A stretch of DNA of 64,000 nucleotides. It comes from Petrolisthes cinctipes. Its lineage: Eukaryota; Arthropoda; Malacostraca; Decapoda; Porcellanidae. The position numbers were made by a program, and so were the translations under genes. The stretch is from positions 2,356,001 to 2,420,000 of the forward strand of contig JAWQEG010000474.1 in assembly GCA_033782935.1 (NCBI GenBank), read 5' to 3'. The notes below the pieces were generated by a model. That model worked only from the letters and a program-made list of their open reading frames with translations, did not search any database and was not told the origin of the DNA. Below are positions 24,050 to 37,169 of the stretch, piece after piece (the first letter of the stretch is position 1; each line of letters opens with the position of its first letter).

Positions 24050-24225
24050 GAGTATTTTCAAAATACAGGCCAAAAACATACTGAAAATCGATCTTTTAGG
24101 TGCCCAAAAGTCGATATGTGCATGCATCTTCTGTACCCGTTTATATCTCGAATTCAGGCTCAAAACACCCGAAAATTCAATATTTTGGGGTCCCAGAAGC
24201 AATCTGTACAGTGCTAGAATATTTT
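24050..24225 (+). repeat. A1/B1 fusion monomer (one-monomer deletion)
   Basis: An A1 front ('gtgttag', 'tacaggccaaaaac', 'ggtgcccaaaag') passes near 24149 into a B1 tail ('ctcgaattcaggctc', then 'ctgtacagtgctag'). One monomer of 176 bp is lost, which explains why unit spacing falls from 992 to 816 bp at 23543-24359. Crossover lies within the identical 'tgtacccgtttatatctc' string. Confidence 0.87.
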
Positions 24226-27200
24226 CAAAATATAGGCTAAAAACATGCTAAAAATCGATCTTTTAGGTGCCAAAAAGTCGATATCTCAAATTCAGTCCCA
24301 AAACACCCGAAAATTCGATATTTAGGGGTCCCAGAAGCGATCTGTACATGCCTACTCCGTGTTAGAGTATTTTCAAAATACATGCTCAAAACATACTGAA
24401 AATCGATCTTTTAGGTGCACAAAAGTCGATATGTGCATGCATCTTCAGTACCCGTTTATATCTCAAATTCAGGCTCAAAACACCCGAAAATTCAATATTT
24501 TGGGGTCCCAGAAGCAATCTGTACATGCCTACTCAGTGTTAGAGTATTTTCAAAATTCAGGCCCAAAACATGCTGAAAATCGATATTTTAGATGCCCAAA
24601 GTCAATATGTGCATGTATCTTCTGTACCCGTTTATATCTCAAATTCAGGCTCAAAACACCCGAAAATTCAATATTTTGGGGTCCCAGAAGCAATCTGTAC
24701 ATGCCTACACAGTGCTAGAATATTTTCAAAATATAGGCTAAAAACATGCTAAAAATCGACATTTTGGGTGCCAAAAAATCGATATCTCAAATTCAGTCCT
24801 AAAACACCCGAAAATTCGATATTTAGAGGTCCCAGAAGGTATCTGTACATGCCTACAGTGTGTTAGAGTATTTTCAAAATACAGGCCAAAAACATACTGA
24901 AAATCGATCTTTTAGGTGCCCAAAAGTCGATATGTGCATGCATCTTCTGTACCCGTTTATATCTCAAATTCTGGCCCTAAACACCCGAAAATTCGATATT
25001 TTGGGGTCCCAGAAGCGATCTGTACATGCCTACTCCGTGTTAGAGTATTTTCAAAATACAGGCCCAAAACATGCTGAAAATCGATATTTTTGGTGCCCAA
25101 AGTCAATATGTGCATGTATCTTCTGTACCCGTTTATATCTCGAATTCAGGCTCTAAACACCCGAAAATTCAATATTTTGGGGTCCCAGAAGCAATCTGTA
25201 CAGTGCTAGAATATTTTCAAAATATAGGCTAAAAACATGCTCAAAATCGATCTTTTAGGTGCCAAAAAGTCGATATCTCAAATTCAGTCCCAAAACACCC
25301 GAAAATTCGATATTTAGGGGTCCCCGAAGCGATCTGTACATGCCTACTCCGTTTTAGAGTATTTTCAATATACATGCTCAAAACATACTGAAAATCGATC
25401 TTTTAGGTGCAAAAAAGTCGATATGTGCATGCATCTTCAGTACCCGTTTATATCTCAAATTCAGGCTCAAAACACCCGAAAATTCAATATTTTGGGGTCC
25501 CAGAAGCAATCTGTACATGCCTACTCAGTGTTAGAGTATTTTCAAAATACAGGCCCAAAACATGCTGAAAATCGATATTTTTGGTGCCCAAAGTCAATAT
25601 GTGCATGTATCTTCTGTACCCGTTTATATCTCAAATTCAGGCTCAAAACACCCGAAAATTCAATATTTAGGGGTCCCAGAAGCAATCTGTACAGTGCTAG
25701 AATATTTTCAAAATATAGGCTAAAAACATGCTAAAAATCGATCTTTTAGGTGCCAAAAAGTCGATATCTCAAATTCAGTCCCAAAACACCCGAAAATTCG
25801 ATATTTAGGGATCCCAGAAGCGATCTGTACATGCCTACTCCGTTTTAGAGTATTTTCAATATACATGCTCAAAACATACTGAAAATCGATCTTTTAGGTG
25901 CACAAATGTCGATATGTGCATGCATCTTCAGTACCCGTTTATATCTCAAATTCAGGCTCAAAACACCCGAAAATTCAATATTTTGGGGTCCCAGAAGCAA
26001 TCTGTACATGCCTACTCAGTGTTAGAGTATTTTCAAAATACAGGCCCAAAACATGATGAAAATCGATATTTTAGATGCCCAAAGTCAATATGTGCATGTA
26101 TCTTCTGTACCCGTTTATATCTCAAATTCAGGCTCAAAACACCCGAAAATTCAATATTTTGGGGTCCCAGAAGCAATCTGTACATGCCTACACAGTGCTA
26201 GAATATTTTCAAAATATAGGCTAAAAACATGCTAAAAATCGACATTTTGGGTGCCAAAAAATCGATATCTCAAATTCAGTCCCAAAACACCCGAAAATTC
26301 GATATTTAGAGGTCCCAGAAGGTATCTGTACATGCCTACAGTGTGTTAGAGTATTTTCAAAATACAGGCCAAAAACATACTGAAAATCGATCTTTTAGGT
26401 GCCCAAAAGTCGATATGTGCATGCATCTTCTGTACCCGTTTATATCTCAAATTCTGGCCCTAAACACCCGAAAATTCGATATTTTGGGGTCCCAGAAGCG
26501 ATCTGTACATGCCTACTCCGTGTTAGAGTATTTTCAAAATACAGGCCCAAAACATGCTGAAAATCGATATTTTTGGTGCCCAAAGTCAATATGTGCATGT
26601 ATCTTCTGTACCCGTTTATATCTCGAATTCAGGCTCTAAACACCCGAAAATTCAATATTTTGGGGTCCCAGAAGCAATCTGTACAGTGCTAGAATATTTT
26701 CAAAATATAGGCTAAAAACATGCTAAAAATCGATCTTTTAGGTGCCAAAAAGTCGATATCTCAAATTCAGTCCCAAAACACCCGAAAATTCGATATTTAG
26801 GGGTCCCAGAAGCGATCTGTACATGCCTACTCCGTTTTAGAGTATTTTCAATATACATGCTCAAAACATACTGAAAATCGATCTCTTAGGTGCACAAAAG
26901 TCGATATGTGCATGCATCTTCAGTACCCGTTTATATCTCAAATTCAGGCTCAAAACACCCGAAAATTCAATATTTTGGGGTCCCAGAAGCAATCTGTACA
27001 TGCCTACTCAGTGTTAGAGTATTTTCAAAATACAGGCCCAAAACATGCTAAAAATCGATATTTTAGATGCCCAAAGTCAATATGTGCATGTATCTTCTGT
27101 ACCCGTTTATATCTCAAATTCAGGCTCAAAACACCCGAAAATTCAATATTTTGGGGTCCCAGAAGCAATCTGTACATGCCTACACAGTGCTAGAATATTT

Positions 27201-27825
27201 TCAAAATATAGGCTAAAAACATGCTAAAAATCGACATTTTGGGTGCCAAAAAATCGATATCTCAAATTCAGTCCCAAAACACCCGAAAATTCGATATTTA
27301 GAGGTCCCAGAAGGTATCTGTACATGCCTACAGTGTGTTAGAGTATTTTCAAAATACAGGCCAAAAACATACTGAAAATCGATCTTTTAGGTGCCCAAAA
27401 GTCGATATGTGCATGCATCTTCTGTACCCGTTTATATCTCAAATTCTGGCCCTAAACACCCAAAAATTCGATATTTTGGGGTCCCAGAAGCGATCTGTAC
27501 ATGCCTACTCCGTGTTAGAGTATTTTCAAAATACAGGCCCAAAACATGCTGAAAATCGATATTTTTGGTGCCCAAAGTCAATATGTGCATGTATCTTCTG
27601 TACCCGTTTATATCTCAAATTCAGGCTCAAAACACCCAAAAATTCAATATTTTGGGGTCCCAGAAGCAATCTGTACAGTGCTAGAATATTTTCAAAATAT
27701 AGGCTAAAAACATGCTAAAAATCGATCTTTTAGGTGCCAAAAAGTCGATATCTCAAATTCAGTCCCAAAACACCCGAAAATTCGATATTTAGGGGTCCCA
27801 GAAGCGATCTGTACATGCCTACTCC

Positions 27826-28139
27826 GTGTTAGAGTATTTTCAAAATACAGGCCCAAAACATGCTGAAAATCGATATTTTTGGTGCCCAAAGTCAATATGT
27901 GCATGTATCTTCTGTACCCGTTTATATCTCAAATTCAGGCTCAAAACACCCGAAAATTCAATATTTTGGGGTCCCAGAAGCAATCTGTACAGTGCTAGAA
28001 TATTTTCAAAATATAGGCTAAAAACATGCTAAAAATCGATCTTTTAGGTGCCAAAAAGTCGATATCTCAAATTCAGTCCCAAAACACCCGAAAATCCGAT
28101 ATTTAGGGGTCCCAGAAGCGATCTGTACATGCCTACTCC
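27826..28139 (+). repeat. Inserted 314-bp B1+C1 pair
   Basis: A B1 monomer (166 bp) and a C1 monomer (148 bp) occur directly after an identical pair, lengthening the local unit to 1,306 bp. A second insertion of the same size lies at 29131-29444, so the 1,306-bp unit itself appears twice in a row. Confidence 0.87.
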
Positions 28140-29130
28140 GTTTTAGAGTATTTTCAATATACATGCTCAAAACATACTGAAAATCGATCTCTTAGGTGCA
28201 CAAAAGTCGATATGTGCATGCATCTTCAGTACCCGTTTATATCTCAAATTCAGGCTCAAAACACCCGAAAATTCAATATTTTGGGGTCCCAGAAGCAATC
28301 TGTACATGCCTACTCAGTGTTAGAGTATTTTCAAAATACAGGCCCAAAACATGCTGAAAATCGATATTTTAGATGCCCAAAGTCAATATGTGCATGTATC
28401 TTCTGTACCCGTTTATATCTCAAATTCAGGCTCAAAACACCCGAAAATTCAATATTTTGGGGTCCCAGAAGCAATCTGTACATGCCTACACAGTGCTAGA
28501 ATATTTTCAAAATATAGGCTAAAAACATGCTAAAAATCGACATTTTGGGTGCCAAAAAATCGATATCTCAAATTCAGTCCCAAAACACCCGAAAATTCGA
28601 TATTTAGAGGTCCCAGAAGGTATCTGTACATGCCTACAGTGTGTTAGAGTATTTTTAAAATACAGGCCAAAAACATACTGAAAATCGATCTTTTAGGTGC
28701 CCAAAAGTCGATATGTGCATGCATCTTCTGTACCCGTTTATATCTCAAATTCTGGCCCTAAACACCCAAAAATTCGATATTTTCGGGTCCCAGAAGCGAT
28801 CTGTACATGCCTACTCCGTGTTAGAGTATTTTCAAAATACAGGCCCAAAACATGCTGAAAATCGATATTTTTGGTGCCCAAAGTCAATATGTGCATGTAT
28901 CTTCTGTACCCGTTTATATCTCAAATTCAGGCTCAAAACACCCGTAAATTCAATATTTTGGGGTCACAGAAGCAATCTGTACAGTGCTAGAATATTTTCA
29001 AAATATAGGCTAAAAACATGCTAAAAATCGATTTTTAGGTGCCAAAAAGTCGATATCTCAAATTCAGTCCCAAAACACCCGAAAATTCGATATTTAGGGG
29101 TCCCAGAAGCGATCTGTACATGCCTACTCC

Positions 29131-29444
29131 GTGTTAGAGTATTTTCAAAATACAGGCCCAAAACATGCTGAAAATCGATATTTTTGGTGCCCAAAGTCAA
29201 TATGTGCATGTATCTTCTGTACCCGTTTATATCTCAAATTCAGGCTCAAAACACCCAAAAATTCAATATTTTGGGGTCCCAGAAGCAATCTGTTCAGTTC
29301 TAGAATATTTTCAAAATATAGGCTAAAAACATGCTAAAAATCGATCTTTTAGGTGCCAAAAAGTCGATATCTCAAATTCAGTCCCAAAACACCCGAAAAT
29401 TCGATATTTAGGGGTCCCAGAAGCGATCTGTACATGCCTACTCC
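29131..29444 (+). repeat. Inserted 314-bp B1+C1 pair, second occurrence
   Basis: This pair has the same structure as 27826-28139, with B1 then C1. It contains private changes, including 'ctgttcagttctag' at its B/C junction. The preceding C monomer has a two-base loss ('atcgatttttaggtg') near 29028. Confidence 0.85.
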
Positions 29445-32400
29445 GTGTTAGAGTATTTTCAAAATACATGCTCAAAACATACTGAAAATCGATCTTTTAG
29501 GTGCACAAAAGTCGATATGTGCATGCATCTTCAGTACCCGTTTATATCTCAAATTCAGGCTCAAAACACCCGAAAATTCAATATTTTGCGGTCCCAGAAG
29601 CAATCTGTACATGCTTACTCAGTGTTAGAGTATTTTCAAAATTCAGGCCCAAAACATGCTGAAAATCGATATTTTAGATGCCCAAAGTCAATATGTGCAT
29701 GTATCTTCTGTACCCGTTTATATCTCAAATTCAGGCTCAAAACACCCGAGAATTCAATATTTTGGGGTCCCAGAAGCAATCTGTACATGCCTACACAGTG
29801 CTAGAATATTTTCAAAATATAGGCTAAAAACATGCTAAAAATCGACATTTTGGGTGCCAAAAAATCGATATCTCAAATTCAGTCCCAAAACACCCGAAAA
29901 TTCGATATTTAGAGGTCCCAGAAGGTATCTGTACATGCCTACAGTGTGTTAGAGTATTTTTAAAATACAGGCCAAAAACATACTGAAAATCGATCTTTTA
30001 GGTGCCCAAAAGTCGATATGTGCATGCATCTTCTGTACCCGTTTATATCTCAAATTCTGGCCCTAAACACCCGAAAATTCGATATTTTGGGGTCCCAGAA
30101 GCGATCTGTACATGCCTACTCCGTGTTAGAGTATTTTCAAAATACAGGCCCAAAACATGCTGAAAATCGATATTTTTGGTGCCCAAAGTCAATATGTGCA
30201 TGTACCTTCTGTACCCGTTTATATCTCGAATTCAGGCTCAAAACACCCGAAAATTCAATATTTTGGGGTCCCAGAAGCAATCTGTACAGTGCTAGAATAT
30301 TTTCAAAATATAGGCTAAAAACATGCTAAAAATCGATCTTTTAGGTGCCAAAAAGTCGATATCTCAAATTCAGTCCCAAAACACCCGAAAATTCGATATT
30401 TAGGGGTCCCAGAAGCGATCTGTACATGCCTACTCCGTGTTAGAGTATTTTCAATATACATGCTCAAAACATACTGAAAATCGATCTTTTAGGTGCACAA
30501 AAGTCGATATGTGCATGCATCTTCAGTACCCGTTTATATCTCAAATTCAGGCTCAAAACACCCGAAAATTCAATATTTTGGGGTCCCAGAAGCAATCTGT
30601 ACATGCCTACTCAGTGTTAGAGTATTTTCAAAATACAGGCCCAAAACATGCTGAAAATCGATATTTTAGATGCCCAAAGTCAATATGTGCATGTATCTTC
30701 TGTACCCGTTTATATCTCAAATTCAGGCTCAAAACACCCGAAAATTCAATATTTTGGGGTCCCAGAAGCAATCTGTACATGCCTACACAGTGCTAGAATA
30801 TTTTCAAAATATAGGCTAAAAACATGCTAAAAATCGACATTTTGGGTGCCAAAAAATCGATATCTCAAATTCAGTCCCAAAACACCCGAAAATTCGATAT
30901 TTAGAGGTCCCAGAAGGTATCTGTACATGCCTACAGTGTGTTAGAGTATTTTCAAAATACAGGCCAAAAACATACTGAAAATCGATCTTTTAGGTGCCCA
31001 AAAGTCGATATGTGCATGCATCTTCTGTACCCGTTTATATCTCAAATTCTGGCCCTAAACACCCGAAAATTCGATATTTTGGGGTCCCAGAAGCGATCTG
31101 TACATGCCTACTCCGTGTTAGAGTATTTTCAAAATACAGGCCCAAAACATGCTGAAAGTCGATATTTTTGGTGCCCAAAGTCAATATGTGCATGTATCTT
31201 CTGTACCCGTTTATATCTCAAATTCAGGCTCAAAACACCCGAAAATTCAATATTTTGGGGTCCCAGAAGCAATCTGTATAGTGCTAGAATATTTTCAAAA
31301 TATAGGCTAAAAACATGCTAAAAATCGATCTTTTAGGTGCCAAAAAGTCGATATCTCAAATTCAGTCCCAAAACACCCGAAAATTCGATATTTAGGGGTC
31401 CCAGAAGCGATCTGTACATGCCTACTCCGTGTTAGAGTATTTTCAAAATACATGCTCAAAACATACTGAAAATCGATCTTTTAGGTGCACAAAAGTCGAT
31501 ATGTGCATGCATCTTCTGTACCCGTTTATATCTCAAATTCAGGCTCAAAACACCCGAAAATTCAATATTTTGGGGTCCCAGAAGCAATCTGTACATGCCT
31601 ATTCAGTGTTAGAGTATTTTCAAAATTCAGGCCCAAAACATGCTGAAAATCGATATTTTAGATGCCCAAGGTCAATATGTGCATGTATCTTCTGTACCCG
31701 TTTATATCTCAAATTCAGGCTCAAAACACCCGAAAATTCAATATTTTGGGGTCCCAGAAGCAATCTGTACATGCCTACACAGTGCTAGAATATTTTCAAA
31801 ATATAGGCTAAAAACATGCTAAAAATCGACATTTTAGGTGCCAAAAAATCGATATCTCAAATTCAGTCCCAAAACACCCGAAAATTCGATATTTAGAGGT
31901 CCCAGAAGGTATCTGTACATGCCTACAGTGTGTTAGAGTATTTTCAAAATACAGGCCAAAAACATACTGAAAATCGATCTTTTAGGTGCCCAAAAGTCGA
32001 TATGTGCATGCATCTTCTGTACCCGTTTATATCTCAAATTCTGGCCCTAAACACCCGAAAATTCGATATTTTGGGGTCCCAGAAGCGATCTGTACATGCC
32101 TACTCCGTGTTAGAGTATTTTCAAAATTCAGGCCCAAAACATGCTGAAAATCGATATTTTTGGTGCCCAAAGTCAATATGTGCATGTATCTTCTGTACCC
32201 GTTTATATCTCAAATTCAGGCTCAAAACACCCGAAAATTCAATATTTTGGGGTCCCAGAAGCAATCGGTACAGTGCTAGAATATTTTCAAAATATAGGCT
32301 AAAAACATGCTAAAAATCGATCTTTTAGGTGCCAAAAAGTCAATATCTCAAATTCAGTCCCAAAACACCCGAAAATTCGATATTTAGGGGTCCCAGAAGC

Positions 32401-35400
32401 GATCTGTACATGCCTACTCCGTGTTAGAGTATTTTCAAAATACATGCTCAAAACATACTGAAAATCGATCTTTTAGGTGCACAAAAGTCGATATGTTCAT
32501 GCATATTCAGTACCCGTTTATATCTCAAATTCAGGCTCAAAACACCCGAAAATTCAATATTTTGGGGTCCCAGAAGCAATCTGTACATGCCTACTCAGTG
32601 TTAGAGTATTTTCAAAATACAGGCCCAAAACATGCTGAAAATCGATATTTTAGATGCCAAAAGTCAATATGTGCATGTATCTTCTGTAACCGTTTATATC
32701 TCAAATTCAGGCTCAAAACACCCGAAAATTCAATATTTTGGGGTCCCAGAAGCAATCTGTACATGCCTACACAGTGCTAGAATATTTTCAAAATATAGGC
32801 TAAAAACATGCTAAAAATCGACATTTTAGGTGCCAAAAAATCGATATCTCAAATTCAGTCCCAAAAACCCCGAAAATTCGATATTTAGAGGTCCCAGAAG
32901 GTATCTGTACATGCCTACTCCGTATTAGAGTATTTTCAAAATTCAGGCCCACAACATGCTGAAAATCGATATTTTTGGTGCCCAAAGTCAATATGTGCAT
33001 GTATCTTCTGTACCCGTTTATATCTCAAATTCAGGCTCAAAACACCCGATATTCAATATTTTGGGGTCCCAGAAGCAATCTGTACATGCCTACTCAGTGC
33101 TAGAATATTTTCAAAATATAGGCTAAAAACATGCTAAAAATCGATCTTTTAGGTGCCAAAAATTCGATATCTCAAATTCAGTCCCAAAACACCCGAAAAT
33201 TCGATATTTAGGGGTCCCAGAAGCGATCTGTACATGCATACTCCGTGTTAGAGTATTTTCAATATACATGCTCAAAACATACTGAAAATCGATCTTTTAG
33301 GTGCACAAAAGTCGATATGTGCATGCATCTTCAGTACCCGTTTATATCTCAAATTCAGGCTCAAAACACCCGAAAATTCAATATTTTGGGGTTCCAGAAG
33401 CAATCTGTACATGCCTACTCAGTGTTAGAGTATTTTCAAAATACAGGCCCAAAACATGCTGATAATCGATATTTTAGATGCCCAAAGTCAATATGTGCAT
33501 GTATCTTCTGTACCCGTTTATATCTCAAATTCAGGCTCAAAACACCCGAAAATTCAATATTTTGGGGTCCCAGAAGCAATCTGTACATGCCTACACAGTG
33601 CTAGAATATTTTCAAAATATAGGCTAAAAACATGCTAAAAATCGACATTTTAGGTGCCAAAAAATCGATATCTCAAATTCAGTCCCAAAACACCCGAAAA
33701 TTCGATATTTAGAGGTCCCAGAAGGTATCTGTACATGCCTACTCCGTGTTAGAGTATTTTCAAAATACAGGCCAAAATCATACTGAAAATCGATCTTTTA
33801 GGTGCCCAAAAGTCGATATGCGCATGCATCTTCTGTACCCGTTTATATCTCAAATTCTGGCCCTAAACACCCGAAAATTCGATATTTTGGGGTCCCAGAA
33901 GCGATCTGTACATGCCTACTCCGTGTTAGAGTATTTTCAAAATTCAGGCCCAAAACATGCTGAAAATCGATATTTTTGGTGCCCAAAGTCAATATGTGCA
34001 GGTATCTTCTGTACCCATTTATATTTCGAATTCAGGCTCAAAACACCCGAAAATTCAATATTTTGGGGTCCCAGAAGCAATCTGAACAGTGCTAGAATAT
34101 TTTCAAAATATAGGCTAAAAACATGCTAAAAATCGATCTTTTAGGTGCCAAAAAGTCGATATCTCAAATTCAGTCCCAAAACACCCGAAAATTCGATATT
34201 TAGGGGTCCCAGAAGCGATCTGTACATGCCTACTCCGTTTTAGAGTATTTTCAAAATACATGCTCAAAACATACTGAAAATCGATCTTTTAGGTGCACAA
34301 AAGTCGATATGTGCATGCATCTTCAGTACCCGTTTATATCTCAAATTCAGGCTCAAAACACCCGAAAATTCAATATTATGGGGTCCCAGAAGCAATCTGT
34401 ACATGCCTACTCAGTGTTAGAGTATTTTCAAAATACAGGCCCAAAACATGCTGAAAATCGATATTTTAGATGCCCAAAGTCAATATGTGCATGTATCTTC
34501 TGTACCCGTTTATATCTCAAATTCAGGCTCAAAACACCCGAAAATTCAATATTTTGGGGTCCCAGAAGCAATCTGTACATGCCTACACAGTGCTAGAATA
34601 TTTTCAAAATATAGGCTAAAAACATGCTAAAAATCGACATTTTGGGTGCCAAAAAATCGATATCTCAAATTCAGTCCCAAAACACCCGAAAATTCGATAT
34701 TTAGAGGTCCCAGAAGGTATCTGTATATGCCTACACTGTATTAGAGTATTTTCAAAATACAGGCCAAAAACATACTGAAAATCGATCTTTTAGGTGCCCA
34801 AAAGTCGATATGTGCATGCATCTTCTGTACCCGTTTATATCTCAAATTCTGGCCGTAAACACCCGAAAATTCGATATTTTGGGGTCCCAGAAGCGATCTG
34901 TACATGCCTACTCCGTGTTAGAGTATTTTCAAAATACAGGCCCAAAACATGCTGAAAATCGATATTTTTGGTGCCCAAAGTCAATATGTGCATGTATCTT
35001 CTGTACCCGTTTATATCTCAAATTCAGGCTCAAAACACCCGAAAATTCAATATTTTGGGGTCCCAGACGCAATCTGTACATGCCGACTCAGTGCTAGAAT
35101 ATTTTCAAAATATAGGCTAAAAACATGCTAAAAATCGATCTTTTAGGTGCCAAAAATTCGATATCTCAAATTCAGTCCCAAAACACCCGAAAATTCGATA
35201 TTTAGGGGTCCCAGAAGCAATCTGTACATGCCTACTCCGTGTTAGAGTATTTTCAAAATACATGCTCAAAACATACTGAAAATCGATCTTTTAGGTGCAC
35301 AAAAGTCGATATGTGCATGCATCTTCAGTACCCATTTATATCTCAAATTCAGGCTCAAAACACCCGAAAATTCAATATTTTGGGGTTCCAGAAGCAATCT

Positions 35401-36607
35401 GTACATGCCTACTCAGTGTTATAGTATTTTCAAAATACAGGCCCAAAACATGCTGAAAATCGATATTTTAGATGCCCAAAGTCAATATGTGCATATATCT
35501 TCTGTACCCGTTTATATCTCAAATTCAGGCTCAAAACACCCGAAAATTCAATATTTTGGGGTCCCAGAAGCAATCTGTACATGCCTACACAGTGCTAGAA
35601 TATTTTCAAAATATAGGCTAAAAACATGCTAAAAATCGACATTTTAGGTGCCAAAAAATCGATATCTCAAATTCAGTCCCAAAACACCCGAAAATTCGAT
35701 ATTTAGAGGTCCCAGAAGGTATCTGTACATGCCTACTCCGTGTTAGAGTATTTTCAAAATACTGGCCAAAATCATACTGAAAATCGATCTTTTAGGTGCC
35801 CAAAAGTCGATATGTGCATGCATCTTCTGTACCCGTTTATATCTCAAATTCTGGCCCTAAACACCCGAAAATTCGATATTTTGGGGTCCCAGAAGCGATC
35901 TGTACATGCCTACTCCGTGTTAGAGTATTTTCAAAATTCAGGCCCAAAACATGCTGAAAATCGATATTTTTGGTGCCCAAAGTCAATATGTGCATGTATC
36001 TTCTGTACCCGTTTATATCTCGAATTCAGGCTCAAAACACCCGAAAATTCAATATTTTGGGGTCCCAGAAGCAATCTGTACAGTGCTAGAATATTTTCAA
36101 AATATAGGCTAAAAACATGCTAAAAATCGATCTTTTAGGTGCCAAAAACTCGATTTCTCAAATTCAGTCCCAAAACACCCGAAAATTCGATATTTAGGGG
36201 CCCCAGAAGCGATCTGTACATGCCTACTCCGTTTTAGAGTATTTTCAAAATACATGCTCAAAACATACTGAAAATCGATCTTTTAGGTGCACAAAAGTCG
36301 ATATGTGCATGCATCTTCAGTACCCGTTTATATCTCAAATTCAGGCTCAAAACACCCGAAAATTCAATATTTTGGGGTCCCAGAAGCAATCTGTACATGC
36401 CTACTCAGTGTTAGAGTATTTTCAAAATACAGGCCCAAAACATGCTGAAAATCGATATTTTAGATGCCCAAAGTCAATATGTGCATGTATCTTCTGTACC
36501 CGTTTATATCTCAAATTCAGGCTCAAAACACCCGAAAATTCAATATTTTGGGGTCCCAGAAGCAATCTGTACATGCCTACACAGTGCTAGAATATTTTCA
36601 AAATATA

Positions 36608-36619
36608 GGCTAAAAATCG
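36608..36619 (+). other. 11-bp deletion between direct repeats
   Basis: The usual 'ggctaaaaacatgctaaaaa' then 'tcg' reads 'ggctaaaaatcg' here. Eleven bases, including one of the two 'gctaaaaa' repeats, are gone, as expected for replication slippage. The same product occurs at 37914 and 39220 through block duplication. Confidence 0.9.
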
Positions 36620-37150
36620 ACATTTTAGGTGCCAAAAAATCGATATCTCAAATTCAGTCCCAAAACACCCGAAAATTCGATATTTAGAGGTCCCAGAAGG
36701 TATCTGTACATGCCTACTCCGTGTTAGAGTATTTTCAAAATACAGGCCAAAATCATATTGAAAATCGATCTTTTAGGTGCCCAAAAGTCGATATGTGCAT
36801 GCATCTTCTGTACCCGTTTATATCTCAAATTCTGGCCCTAAACACCCGAAAATTCGATATTTTGGGGTCCCAGAAGCGATCTGTACATGCCAACTCCGTG
36901 TTAGAGTATTTTCAAAATTCAGGCCCAAAACATGCTGAAAATCGATATTTTTGGTGCCCAAAGACAATATGTGCATGTATCTTCTGTACCCGTTTATATC
37001 TCGAATTCAGGCTCAAAACACCCGAAAATTCAATATTTTGGGGTCCCAGAAGCAATCTGTACAGTGCTAGAATATTTTCAAAATATAGGCTAAAAACATG
37101 CTAAAAATCGATCTTTTAGGTGCCCAAAACTCGATATCTCAAATTCAGTC

Positions 37151-37169
37151 CCAATAAAAAAATAAATTC
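37151..37169 (+). other. A-rich substitution cluster in a C monomer
   Basis: The conserved 'cccaaaacacccgaaaattcg' region is replaced by 'caataaaaaaataaattcg'. Several bases differ at once, unlike the single substitutions typical of the array. The only other copy is near 38457, inside the 1,306-bp duplication. Confidence 0.85.

Larger units (their letters stand above)
19076..32900 (+). repeat. Core 992-bp higher-order repeat domain
   Basis: This is the most regular part of the window. A2 starts fall at 19575, 20567, 21559, 22551, 23543, 24359, 25351, 25842, 26834, 29445, 30437, 31429 and 32421, mostly 992 bp apart. Exceptions are explained by whole-monomer changes: 816 bp (one monomer lost), 491 bp (one trimer) and extra 314-bp B1+C1 pairs. 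Many A1 monomers here carry 'ctacagtgtgttag' in place of 'ctactccgtgttag', a local mark from about 19079 to 31925. There is no gene. Confidence 0.92.
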
